Assembly: GCF_900156075.1 (NCBI RefSeq)
Contig: NZ_FTMM01000028.1
Span: 1-37,073, forward strand
Source: Chryseobacterium sp. RU37D
GTDB taxonomy: Bacteria > Bacteroidota > Bacteroidia > Flavobacteriales > Weeksellaceae
Direction of reading: 5' to 3'
DNA length: 37,073 bases
Made by a program: the position numbers and the translations under genes. The notes below the pieces were generated by a model that was not told the origin of the DNA, did no database searches, and was given only the letters and a program-made list of their open reading frames with translations. The first letter of the stretch is position 1, and each line of letters starts with the position of its first letter. Shown here piece by piece: positions 1 through 7,608 of this stretch.

Positions 1-165
1 AAAGACGGCAGCTTCAGAAATATTTGGATTCATCTTTTGAATCGTAACAAGAGATTGTTGGATATGTCTTGTGTTCAACTCGACGGAAGCCAAACAATCG
101 TGAGAAGGAATAATTTTACCTATATCTCCTAATCCTAAAGCTTCAGCAGCTAATTTTTTGAACAT
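1..165 (-). CDS. Partial ORF at window edge, possible YvbH-like PH-domain protein
   Basis: An ATG-started frame runs leftward off the window, so only the first 55 residues are present. The opening residues MFKKLAAEALGLGDIGKII match my memory of the start of YvbH-type bacterial PH-domain proteins, which begin almost identically. The next residues (PSHDCLASVELNTRHIQQ) do not follow the family pattern I remember, so either this is a diverged subgroup or only the N-terminus is shared. There is no signal peptide or membrane segment. The gene lies about 190 bases downstream of lpd on the same strand, beyond a strong terminator, so it should have its own promoter. I see no clear TAnnTTTG box in front of it. 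Confidence 0.5.
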   Translation of the reverse strand, partial: MFKKLAAEALGLGDIGKIIPSHDCLASVELNTRHIQQSLVTIQKMNPNISEAAVF

Positions 166-301
166 AATTTATTTTAATTTGCAGTTTATTTAAGTCATTA
201 AAATTAAGAAAATAACTGAGGTAAAATCAAAAAAAACATCTTAGAATCCGTTTAAATTTGATTAAATATTACAAAATTTAAAAAGGCTTTTAGAAAAAGA
301 A

Positions 302-328
302 AAAACCACAGACAAAATCTGTGGTTTT
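302..328 (-). terminator. Intrinsic terminator of lpd
   Basis: A perfect 11-bp inverted repeat (arms 302-312 and 318-328, AAAACCACAGA) closes a CAAAA loop. The arm carries its own A-tract on one side and T-tract on the other, so it can end transcription in both directions. It lies 28 bases past the lpd stop codon. Confidence 0.85.
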
Positions 329-355
329 AATATATTTAAAATTGATTATCTCAAA

Positions 356-1744
356 TTAAATGTGGATCACCTCACCGTAAGCAGCAGCAGCAGCTTCCAT
401 GATAGCCTCAGAAACTGTCGGGTGCGGGTGAATTGATTTGATGATTTCGTGACCAGTCGTTTCTAATTTTCTGGCAACAACAGCTTCAGCAACCATATCT
501 GTAACCCCTTCTCCGATCATGTGGCAACCTAACCATTCACCATATTTAGCATCGAAAATAACTTTGATGAAACCATCTGTATTTCCGTTCGCAGTCGCTT
601 TTCCACTTGCGGAAAGAGGGAATTTACCCACTTTGATTTCGTAACCTTTTTCTTTAGCCTGCTTTTCTGTAAGACCAACAGAAGCAACTTCTGGGTGACA
701 GTAAGTACATCCAGGAATATTGCCGTAGTCGATTTTCTCAACGTGCATTCCTTTGATTTTTTCAACACAAGTAATTCCTTCAGCAGAAGCAACGTGTGCC
801 AAAGCCTGAGTAGGAATCAAATCTCCGATTGCATAATATCCGGGAACTGAAGTTTCGTACCATTCGTTTACTAAAACTCTTCCTTTATCTGTCTGGATTC
901 CAACTTCTTCAAGACCGATGTTCTCGATGTTTGCAGCGATTCCAACAGCAGATAATAAGATATCAGCTTCAAGAGTGATGTTTCCGTTAGCCGTTTTCAC
1001 GTTAGCTTTTACACCTTCTCCGGTTGTATCAACGCTTTCTACAGAAGCATTTGTCATAATTTCGATACCAGATTTTTTCAGAGATTTCTCCAAATGTTTA
1101 GAGATTTCCTCATCCTCTACAGGAACGATATTTGGCATAAATTCAACAACAGTTACTTTTGTACCCATTGTGTTATAGAAATCAGCAAACTCAACACCGA
1201 TCGCTCCAGAACCTACAACGATCATAGATTTTGGCTGCTCAGGAAGAGATAATGCCTGTCTGTATCCGATTACTTTTTTACCGTCTTGTGGTAAGTTCGG
1301 TAATTCTCTTGAACGAGCTCCTGTTGCGATAATGATATGAGTACCTGTATATTCAGTTACTTTTCCTTCTTTATCTGTCACAGAAACTTTTTTACCTTTT
1401 TGTACTTTTGCAGTTCCTAAAATAACGTCGATTTTGTTCTTTTTCATCAAGAATTCAATCCCTTTGCTCATTTTAGATGCAACACCACGGCTTCTCTGAA
1501 TTACGTTTGGAAACTCAAAGCTAGCTTCCACTTTGTTTAAACCATAATCTTCAGCATGGTTAATATAATGAAAAACATGAGCCGACTTCAACAAAGCTTT
1601 AGTTGGAATACATCCCCAGTTAAGGCAAATTCCTCCTAAATTTTCTTTCTCGATAATTGCAGTTTTGAAACCCAACTGTGCCGCTCTAATTGCAGTAACA
1701 TATCCACCAGGACCACTTCCGATGACAATAATATCGTAATTCAT
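356..1744 (-). CDS. lpdA: Dihydrolipoyl dehydrogenase (E3)
   Basis: FAD-dependent E3 subunit that reoxidises dihydrolipoamide of 2-oxo-acid dehydrogenase and glycine-cleavage complexes with NAD+, in the cytoplasm. At 462 residues it has the usual length. The FAD-binding GSGPGG is at residues 9-14, the redox disulfide is Cys40-LNWG-Cys45, the NAD-binding GSGAIG lies in the middle, and the C-terminal active-site pair is His441/Glu446 in HPHPTVSE. The open frame extends 20 codons further upstream, but that extension has no family resemblance; the start MNYDIIVIGSG is the family start. It stands alone with a terminator behind it. The E1 alpha-beta fusion at 12.7-15.1 kb may use this E3, which is inference. 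Confidence 0.96.
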   Translation of the reverse strand: MNYDIIVIGSGPGGYVTAIRAAQLGFKTAIIEKENLGGICLNWGCIPTKALLKSAHVFHYINHAEDYGLNKVEASFEFPNVIQRSRGVASKMSKGIEFLMKKNKIDVILGTAKVQKGKKVSVTDKEGKVTEYTGTHIIIATGARSRELPNLPQDGKKVIGYRQALSLPEQPKSMIVVGSGAIGVEFADFYNTMGTKVTVVEFMPNIVPVEDEEISKHLEKSLKKSGIEIMTNASVESVDTTGEGVKANVKTANGNITLEADILLSAVGIAANIENIGLEEVGIQTDKGRVLVNEWYETSVPGYYAIGDLIPTQALAHVASAEGITCVEKIKGMHVEKIDYGNIPGCTYCHPEVASVGLTEKQAKEKGYEIKVGKFPLSASGKATANGNTDGFIKVIFDAKYGEWLGCHMIGEGVTDMVAEAVVARKLETTGHEIIKSIHPHPTVSEAIMEAAAAAYGEVIHI

Positions 1745-1962
1745 TAGTTTAAAATTTTTATGCGAATTTAAGGAAAAATATTGGATGAAGCACGTTTCCG
1801 GCAATTCATATGAGAATACATAATTATGAAGATTTCATTGTTTTTTAAACAAAAAAAGAGCGATCACAAATACATCCTATTTAAATAAATTCTATTTAAT
1901 CCGAAAATTTCGCAAAACCTAACATCTCGAAGATAGGTTGGCATTCGCAATATTATCTTTAT

Positions 1963-2226
1963 CTATTTTACAGATCTCAGAAGTTTTTTTTCAGCCTGAT
2001 ATCTTGCATTAAGGGCTTTTAACTGATCACTTTTCATTTTTTTAGTGGCAAGAGGATGATTCATGATCAATTTCTTTTCTGTGTTATATTTTTTTTCAAG
2101 CTCATGTGCCTTACTGTTGTAGAGCTCAGTCTTTGATGGATGTGGCGGCGATGGCGGGCGTTTCTGAGCAAATGCTGTTGCTGATAACCCCATTACCAAG
2201 TTTGTTAATATCAATAGCTTTTTCAT
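1963..2226 (-). CDS. Small secreted Lys-rich protein, unknown function
   Basis: An 87-residue protein with a clear signal peptide (MKKLLILTNLVMGLSATAFA, then Q21) and a Pro-rich stretch KRPPSPPHPS just after the cleavage site. The mature part of about 67 residues is highly charged (many Lys and Glu) and looks helical, with regular KKL/EKK spacing. It contains no Cys and no membrane segment. The profile recalls small periplasmic stress or chaperone-like proteins of flavobacteria, but I do not recognise a named family. Its neighbours (lpd and the fucosidase) give no functional hint, and the spacing suggests a separate transcript. Confidence 0.7.
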   Translation of the reverse strand: MKKLLILTNLVMGLSATAFAQKRPPSPPHPSKTELYNSKAHELEKKYNTEKKLIMNHPLATKKMKSDQLKALNARYQAEKKLLRSVK

Positions 2227-2495
2227 AACATTTATTTTTCCGAAAATTATTTATTTTAAAATAATTCGTTCTAATTCAGAGGTAATATTACACATATCAT
2301 ACCAATCAATAATTTTGCAGGAAATCCAGAAATTAGCACAGGTAAATACATTTTACTATTTATGATCTCTAAAAATGAATGATAACTATCACAAAAAAGA
2401 AATGATTTTATGAAATAAAAAAGTTGTCAGGTAATGGTTCATTAAGAGTATTTTTTGAGGCACTCCTTATTATCTAACAACAAATTTATATTTAA

Positions 2496-3938
2496 TTATT
2501 GCATTATTTGAATTACCGTTGAATATTTCAACTGATCTCTTTCTTTTGGTAAATTAATTTCAATTGAGTTTCCAGATTTTTTCCATTGAATTTTATTTGA
2601 CAATCCTAAAATTTTTAATGATTTTGGTTTAAAATTTTCCGGGATTACAAAATTTAACGTTGATGGAGCTTCATAACTTACCTTTTCGTCTAAATGAAAA
2701 ATATTCACTATTTTACCATCTTTGCTCTGGGTATAATAAAAATTTCCGTCATGGTAAGGAGCAATATTTCTTGTTGCAAAAACCGCAGACTGATTTTTAT
2801 TCATCCAACCAGAGATTTCATTTAATCTTTCATAAACAACCTCATCGTAATCTCCGTTGGGTCCGGGAGCAATGTTCATGAGATAATTACCTCCTCTTGA
2901 AATAATTTTAATCAAAGTTTCAATGATTTTTTGAGACGATTTATAGTTGTCATTAGGAACATATGAAAACGAATCTCCCATGGTAATACAGCTCTCCCAG
3001 GGAATCATAAGTGCCTTTTCGGGAACGGCTTGTTCCGGTGTTACATAATTTTCCCATTTTCCTGAAACGGTACGGTCTACAATAATGATTCCGGGTTGAT
3101 TTTTTCGGGCCATTGTTCCGATTTTATCCATGTCGATATCCTGTTCGACTTTTATGGTTCTTTGCCATTCAACTTTTGGGTCAATGGTGTGAAACGGGCG
3201 AACCCAACCGCCATCTAGCCAAAGGATATCAATTTTACCGTAGTTTGAAGTGATTTCATTTAATTGGTTAAAAGTAAAATTCTTAAAACTGTTCCATTTT
3301 TCAGGATATTTTTTCGGATCATAATTTACATTTCGGTCTTTTGGTGGAAAATATGACCACCAGTAATCATCAGAATGCCAATCCGGCTTCGAAAAATAGG
3401 CCCCGATCTTGAATCCTTCTTTTCGGAAGGTATTAAAAATCTCCTTCGTCACGTCTGCTTTTGGATTTTTGGAAAAAGGCGTCTTCGAAGAAGTTATCTT
3501 ATAATCAGACTGTTGTGTATTAAACATTGCGAAACCGTCATGATGCTTTGTCGTAAAAACTACATATTTCATTCCTGCTTTTTTCACTGCGTCTGCCCAC
3601 TTTTGAGGGTTAAACTGAGTTGGGTTAAATGTAGTTTGAAGATTTTCGTAATTTTTTACGTATTCGTGGTAAGATTTTCCGTGCTCCGGTTTCCTCTGGG
3701 TCCACGATTCGTCTTCCGGGCAAAGGCTCCAGCTTTCGACAATACCCCACTGGCTGTATGTTCCCCAGTGCATGAACAGTCCGAATTTCAAATCCTGCCA
3801 GTTTTCAAGGTTTTGAATGACAAGTGGATCCGTAGGTTTTTGATAGCCTTCTGAAACATTATGAGCCTGTGAAAAAAATGCCGATGAAATGAGTAATGAT
3901 GAGAGAAATAAAATTTTCTTTTTTGATCTGATGAACAT
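2496..3938 (-). CDS. Secreted alpha-L-fucosidase, glycoside hydrolase family 29
   Basis: Retaining exo-fucosidase that removes alpha-L-fucose from glycans, in the periplasm or on the cell surface. Residues 1-25 form a signal peptide ending near FFSQA. The catalytic (beta/alpha)8 domain begins at WQDLKFGLFMHWG (residues 47-59), a hallmark of GH29. KHHDGF is at 131-136, and the probable nucleophile is Asp242 in DILWLDGGW. A shorter beta-rich C-terminal domain follows from about residue 390. The length of 480 is typical. There is no lipobox and no type IX secretion C-terminal domain, so a periplasmic location is the simplest reading. No SusCD pair or other glycosidase is near, so this is not an obvious polysaccharide-utilisation locus. 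Confidence 0.93.
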   Translation of the reverse strand: MFIRSKKKILFLSSLLISSAFFSQAHNVSEGYQKPTDPLVIQNLENWQDLKFGLFMHWGTYSQWGIVESWSLCPEDESWTQRKPEHGKSYHEYVKNYENLQTTFNPTQFNPQKWADAVKKAGMKYVVFTTKHHDGFAMFNTQQSDYKITSSKTPFSKNPKADVTKEIFNTFRKEGFKIGAYFSKPDWHSDDYWWSYFPPKDRNVNYDPKKYPEKWNSFKNFTFNQLNEITSNYGKIDILWLDGGWVRPFHTIDPKVEWQRTIKVEQDIDMDKIGTMARKNQPGIIIVDRTVSGKWENYVTPEQAVPEKALMIPWESCITMGDSFSYVPNDNYKSSQKIIETLIKIISRGGNYLMNIAPGPNGDYDEVVYERLNEISGWMNKNQSAVFATRNIAPYHDGNFYYTQSKDGKIVNIFHLDEKVSYEAPSTLNFVIPENFKPKSLKILGLSNKIQWKKSGNSIEINLPKERDQLKYSTVIQIMQ

Positions 3939-4033
3939 TAATGTATTTTTTGCTAATTTAAATTTTAACTACAAAAGATACAAAAGATTTGCTGATTAAA
4001 TTCTTAGTCATAAAAGTTTTAATACATTTTGAT

Positions 4034-4519
4034 TTAAGCTAAATCTTTAAATGTACTTTCAATAATTGGATATTTAAATTCAAAACCATATTGAAGCAAT
4101 TTTTCAGGATAAACATTTCGGCTTTTTATTAGTAATTCTGTTTCGGTTTTTAGAAATATAGATGCTATTTCCAACTGCCAGACCGGTGCGTTTAATCCAA
4201 AAGGAATTTTCATCTGCTGCCTCAATTTTTTCATAAAATCTTCATTGTGTAAAGGATTTGGAGCTGTAATATTAATTGGTCCTGAAATATTTTCATCATT
4301 AATAATAAATTCAATGGTTTTACAAAAATCTTCGATATGAATCCAACTTATGTTTTGATTTCCTCTTCCTTGTTTTCCTCCAAGACCTAATTTTGTTATC
4401 GCTTTTAATTTGGGGAAAGCACCACCATTGTTTCCTAAAACTATTGAAGTTCGTAAAGCAATTTTTCGCACATTTTCTGTTTTTACTTTAAAAAATTCTT
4501 TTTCCCAACTTTTACTGTT
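4034..4519 (-). pseudogene. C-terminal half of a TIGR01777-type NAD-dependent epimerase (SDR39U1 family)
   Basis: The family is about 300 residues long, but only the C-terminal 160 or so remain. Reading back from GTG at 4471, the homologous frame continues for 17 codons (SWEKEFFKVKTEN before RKIALRTSIVLG) and meets TAA at 4520-4522. Recognisable family blocks are RTSIVLGNNGGAFPKL, GLGGKQGRGNQNISWIHIEDF and NITAPNPLHNEDF. The Rossmann half with the nucleotide-binding glycines is absent and is not found elsewhere in the window. A 145-residue product could start at GTG 4471 but would lack the cofactor site. It lies last in the GbsR membrane-protein unit. Deletion of the 5' half is the simplest explanation. 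Confidence 0.8.
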
Positions 4520-4921
4520 TTAAGATATATTGTTGACATTTTTAATTGCAATAAATGATTGATAGGTTTTATAAATATCAATAAGATATAGAATTGCCAT
4601 AACCGGACTATAAAATATTGACAACACAGGAGCAAACAAACAAAAAGATGCTATACCATTTTGATTACCAAACAGATACAATCCAAGCAATGAAAGAAAA
4701 ACCGGCATTATTAAGAATCCGTATATTTTAAAAATAATCGACTTTCTATATTCACAAAATATTCTGATGCAATAACTGATTAATTGTGAAAACCCTACCC
4801 CAAAATAAAATACAAAAAATAATTTGCCTTCTTGTGCAAGTAAACCTGCAAGGGCAATAAAAACGGCCACAAAAAAAATACTCAATTGTATATAATAATC
4901 ATTTCTTAAAAAAGCTTTCAT
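4520..4921 (-). CDS. Small integral membrane protein, unknown (third of the GbsR-linked set)
   Basis: A 133-residue protein with about four hydrophobic segments (roughly residues 11-30, 32-52, 65-84 and 88-114) and few charges. It has no signal peptide cleavage motif and no domain I recognise. It follows the two related membrane proteins upstream with a gap of 77 bases and is probably co-transcribed. Its TAA stop is directly followed, in the same frame, by the surviving part of the epimerase gene, so its own C-terminus could also have been altered by the event that truncated the epimerase. Function unknown; the regulator-membrane protein context suggests an envelope or stress role, which is inference only. 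Confidence 0.7.
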   Translation of the reverse strand: MKAFLRNDYYIQLSIFFVAVFIALAGLLAQEGKLFFVFYFGVGFSQLISYCIRIFCEYRKSIIFKIYGFLIMPVFLSLLGLYLFGNQNGIASFCLFAPVLSIFYSPVMAILYLIDIYKTYQSFIAIKNVNNIS

Positions 4922-4998
4922 ACGAATAGTTTTAAAGGTTCAAAAAATCTCCTCTTGTTCTTTTGTTCTGCATCTTGAATGTGAAATACATCCAGATT

Positions 4999-5403
4999 TT
5001 AAATATCAGTGTTTTCATTTTTAATGACTTTGTCTTTGCTCATTGCATGTTTCCGGCCTTTTAAGAAAAGTAGCAGATTCAAAAGCATCATTACTCCAAG
5101 ATAAATTGAGAATTTCCCAATTTTTTCACTCATATCCACAACAAGACTTTCCATTGTTTTAATTTCATAAAATTCAATAATACAAAGCGCAAAACCAATG
5201 TTGAGAAGGTAAAATCCAATTTTAAACAATGAGTTAGTGGCCATCGCAATGTCTTCTTTCTGATGAAAAATATCAATCATAAAAGTTTTTGAATTTTTAA
5301 AGAGGAATTGTGAAACGAAAACGGTAAGTGTAATCACAATTGGCAGATAGATCATGTACGCTGAAAAATTGTACGTTGCCGTGGTAAGAACTGTTGCAGT
5401 CAT
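4999..5403 (-). CDS. Small integral membrane protein, unknown (paralogue of its upstream neighbour)
   Basis: A 134-residue protein with about four hydrophobic segments: residues 16-34, then two in the middle around FKIGFYLLNIGFALCIIEF, and one at IGKFSIYLGVMMLLNLLLFL. The C-terminus is a charged cytoplasmic-type tail (KGRKHAMSKDKVIKNENTDI). The pattern SKTF-ID...NIGFAL...I.TMESL...IGK....L......N...FL.GRK lines up with the 114-residue product just upstream, so the two are probably ancient tandem duplicates. The gap to that gene is 6 bases, a sure sign of co-transcription. No known family comes to mind. Confidence 0.72.
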   Translation of the reverse strand: MTATVLTTATYNFSAYMIYLPIVITLTVFVSQFLFKNSKTFMIDIFHQKEDIAMATNSLFKIGFYLLNIGFALCIIEFYEIKTMESLVVDMSEKIGKFSIYLGVMMLLNLLLFLKGRKHAMSKDKVIKNENTDI

Positions 5404-5409
5404 AATAGT

Positions 5410-5754
5410 TTATTTTATAGTTAAATTTTTTCTTAAAAAGTAAAGGGTAAAAATGTTGATATAATGCAGTACACAAAGGATCAACATGATATTTCCTATC
5501 CGGATCGCTGTCACGCTCAGCATTTCTTCCATATTATTTACTTTATCCCATGTTGTAAGGCTGATGGCGATGTAGCCGAGATTAATCAGATAATAACATC
5601 CCAAAAGAATCCTGTTGATTGTCAAACACAAAACCGAATCATGAATGAGATAATCCAGATAAAACTTTCCTGAATTATAGCATCTTCTCCCAACATCGAT
5701 AGTAATATAAAAACTGATCAAAAGAAAAATGAGATATGAAATAATATTGAACAT
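5410..5754 (-). CDS. Small integral membrane protein, unknown (first of the GbsR-linked set)
   Basis: A 114-residue protein with three to four hydrophobic segments: MFNIISYLIFLLISFYITID at the start, then NRILLGCYYLINLGYIAIS, and finally IGNIMLILCVLHYINIFTLYFL followed by RKN. It starts 16 bases after an 18-bp palindrome identical to the one in the promoter of the GbsR-type gene upstream. That makes it the likely first gene of the regulated transcript. It resembles the next protein in spacing of segments and in NLG and IGN motifs. Function unknown. Confidence 0.72.
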   Translation of the reverse strand: MFNIISYLIFLLISFYITIDVGRRCYNSGKFYLDYLIHDSVLCLTINRILLGCYYLINLGYIAISLTTWDKVNNMEEMLSVTAIRIGNIMLILCVLHYINIFTLYFLRKNLTIK

Positions 5755-5770
5755 TTTATAAATATTATAT

Positions 5771-5788
5771 TTTCAATAATTTTTGAAA
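5771..5788. promoter_or_regulatory. Candidate GbsR operator, copy 2
   Basis: TTTCAATAATTTTTGAAA has perfect 6-bp inverted arms TTTCAA/TTGAAA around 6 bases. It is identical over all 18 bases to the copy at 6378-6395 and lies 16 bases before the ATG of the first membrane protein gene, where bound protein would cover the start region. Confidence 0.6.
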
Positions 5789-5800
5789 GTTTAATTGAAA

Positions 5801-5824
5801 TAAAAAAGGATTTTTAAAGTCCTT
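5801..5824 (-). terminator. Intrinsic terminator after the GbsR-type gene
   Basis: On the minus strand, AAGGA and TCCTT arms (5806-5824) enclose a partly pairing CTTTAAAAA loop and are followed by TTTTTA. It starts 2 bases past the regulator stop codon, so regulator and membrane genes probably have separate or partly coupled transcripts. Confidence 0.6.
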
Positions 5825-5825
5825 C

Positions 5826-6329
5826 TTATTTTAAAAGATTGGTAATTTTCCCCACCAGCCAATGATCGTCACTTTTAATCGCCAGATCCATAATATTGTT
5901 AATTTTTCCTGTCACAGAACTGAAGTTATCCATTAATTTGATAAACTCTTTGGCTTCTTCAGAATCTTTATCTTCAATATTTTTCAGTTCTTCAAGGAAA
6001 GAAATTACGGGTTCAATTTCTCTTTTTCTTCTTTCTTTGGTAATTTGCTTAAACAAAAACCATACATCTTTTTCCGCAACAAAATATTCTTTTCGGTCAC
6101 CTTTTACTAATTCTTTTCTTACAATTCCCCAATCGATTAAGGCTCGTAAATTCATATTCGCATTCCCTCTTGAAATTTCCAGGCCTTCCATTACCTCATC
6201 GGTAGACAACGGCTTATCACTAGCCAAAAGCAAAGCATGAACCTGCGCCATTGTACGGTTGATCCCCCAATTGGTAGCAAACGTTCCCCATGTCTGAATG
6301 TATTTTTCTTTTGCTTCTGAAAGTTTCAT
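5826..6329 (-). CDS. GbsR/MarR-family transcriptional regulator
   Basis: A 167-residue winged-helix regulator. It starts with KLSEAKEKYIQTWGTFATNWGINRTMAQVHALLLAS, the characteristic GbsR opening. The helix-turn-helix follows at about residues 38-75 (PLSTDEVMEGLEISRGNANMNLRALIDWG), then a wing with RKELVKGDRKEYF, then a helical dimerisation tail rich in Glu and Lys. In Bacillus, GbsR controls glycine-betaine synthesis, but flavobacterial members commonly sit beside small membrane proteins of unknown role, as here. A consensus promoter and a palindrome overlapping its -33 box indicate autoregulation, and the same palindrome precedes the membrane genes. The inducing signal cannot be read from the sequence. 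Confidence 0.88.
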   Translation of the reverse strand: MKLSEAKEKYIQTWGTFATNWGINRTMAQVHALLLASDKPLSTDEVMEGLEISRGNANMNLRALIDWGIVRKELVKGDRKEYFVAEKDVWFLFKQITKERRKREIEPVISFLEELKNIEDKDSEEAKEFIKLMDNFSSVTGKINNIMDLAIKSDDHWLVGKITNLLK

Positions 6330-6353
6330 TTTGTTTGATTTAATTTCCTATTA

Positions 6354-6383
6354 CAAATGTAATTATAATTTTTGAATTTTCAA
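6354..6383 (-). promoter_or_regulatory. Bacteroidota-type promoter of the GbsR-type gene
   Basis: Minus-strand TACATTTG (6354-6361) matches the -7 consensus TAnnTTTG. TTG at 6381-6383 lies 19 bases upstream and serves as the -33 box. The predicted leader is about 20 bases. Confidence 0.7.
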
Positions 6384-6395
6384 TAATTTTTGAAA
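6378..6395. promoter_or_regulatory. Candidate GbsR operator, copy 1
   Basis: TTTCAATAATTTTTGAAA, identical to 5771-5788. It overlaps the -33 TTG of the regulator promoter, so a bound dimer would block polymerase. An extra half-site TTTGAA lies adjacent at 6371-6376. Confidence 0.6.
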
Positions 6396-6414
6396 ATAAA
6401 TTTTAAAATAAAAC

Positions 6415-6439
6415 AAGCACTCTTCATGAATGCCTGCTT
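6415..6439 (-). terminator. Probable terminator of the sigma/anti-sigma unit
   Basis: Minus-strand AAGCA and TGCTT arms enclose a 15-base loop that itself contains the palindrome TTCATGAA, followed by GTTTTATTTT. It lies 54 bases past the stop of the 367-residue gene. Confidence 0.45.
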
Positions 6440-6492
6440 TTATGCTGTTTTTGATCGTTTTATAGCTTTAAATTTACTTATTAATTTGATAA

Positions 6493-7596
6493 TTATTTCT
6501 TAAGTAATTCTTTCTGAAGGAGCTTTTCCAGTTTCTTTTTTTCTTGTTTTGAAATATCTTTAGTTTCCACAATAATGGCTCCGTTTGATGCTGAGCTACC
6601 AAAAAGTGCCGTTGCCTGCGCCTCTTTGAAAACTGACATCCTTACAATTTTATTGACATCCAGTTTTTTAAACTCTTCCGAACCCATCAATTTTCCATCA
6701 ACAAAATAAATAGGACTGGTGTTAGATTCTTTGGAACTTTGGCCCCTGATTACAGTCTCCACCTTTCCTGAGGCGAGCTTTTCGGAAATCGAATTGATGC
6801 TTATTTCAGGAGCTGCTCCTTCCACTGAATTCTGATCAGGTGTATATCCAATTTTATTGCCGAAAACAGGATTTAATGCAATGGGGCTCTTCTTTTTAGC
6901 AGTATTTTTTAATGTCAAGTTTTCCGATTCTTTTGACTGCTCTTTCAGGTAAAATCCGTCATCCGGGTAAATAACTTCTGAAGTATCTGCAACAGCATTA
7001 AACCCTGAATTTTTCTTTTTCATTGCAGAAGAAGCAATTATCTGTGAGCTGCTTACCTTGGAAGCTTTCTCTTTTGGGATTCCCATAGCAATTACCCCTT
7101 CTATATTCTGAAGCTTCACGGTATCCATTTTCTCCTGCTCGGCAAGTATTGCATTCGCATGTAAAGGTTCCTGAATTCTGTTTTCATAAGAAGGCAGACG
7201 CGGAATTCCGTAAGATTTCGAAGATTCATGATAGGCTATTTTTGCAGAAGGTTCTGCAATCTGATTCTGAATATTAGATTTTACCGTACTGTCAACTTTA
7301 AAAATATTTTCCGAAATGGCAGCCGGATTTTTTTGCGATTCAATATCATTTTTTACAATAATGGGTTTTGCAATGTTTTTATTATTTTTATTAAAATAAA
7401 AAATCCCTGAAATAATTAATAAGCTGGCAGCAATCCCGTAAGGAAGCCAGATTGGGAGGGTTTTCCTGTCTTGTTTTTTGTCCAGTTTTTCTTCAACCGA
7501 GCTCCAAACTTTTTCAAATCCCGGAAAAGTCGCAGGTTCCTCCAGGTTTTTAGAAGCCTCATTGAAAGTTTTATCTATATCGTGATTATTTTCCAT
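6493..7596 (-). CDS. Single-pass membrane protein with TonB-plug-like C-terminus, candidate anti-sigma factor
   Basis: A 367-residue protein encoded 12 bases after an ECF sigma gene. Residues 1-46 are cytoplasmic and acidic with the motif FPGFEKVWSSVEEKLDKK. One membrane span covers about 48-68 (LPIWLPYGIAASLLIISGIF). The periplasmic part begins with a long low-complexity Ser/Lys/Asn region and ends in a domain that resembles a TonB-receptor plug: PIYFVDGKLMGSEEF, then VFKEAQATALFGSSASNGAIIVETK. In SusC-type receptors such VDG...A..YG..ASNGVI segments belong to the plug. Position after the sigma gene and topology fit an anti-sigma factor, but no FecR or zinc anti-sigma motif is visible, so the role is inferred. 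Confidence 0.75.
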   Translation of the reverse strand: MENNHDIDKTFNEASKNLEEPATFPGFEKVWSSVEEKLDKKQDRKTLPIWLPYGIAASLLIISGIFYFNKNNKNIAKPIIVKNDIESQKNPAAISENIFKVDSTVKSNIQNQIAEPSAKIAYHESSKSYGIPRLPSYENRIQEPLHANAILAEQEKMDTVKLQNIEGVIAMGIPKEKASKVSSSQIIASSAMKKKNSGFNAVADTSEVIYPDDGFYLKEQSKESENLTLKNTAKKKSPIALNPVFGNKIGYTPDQNSVEGAAPEISINSISEKLASGKVETVIRGQSSKESNTSPIYFVDGKLMGSEEFKKLDVNKIVRMSVFKEAQATALFGSSASNGAIIVETKDISKQEKKKLEKLLQKELLKK

Positions 7597-7608
7597 TGTT
7601 TTAAAAGT

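Noticed and set aside
3375..3854. A 159-codon plus-strand open frame
   Set aside because: It lies wholly inside the alpha-L-fucosidase gene on the opposite strand, whose catalytic motifs are intact.
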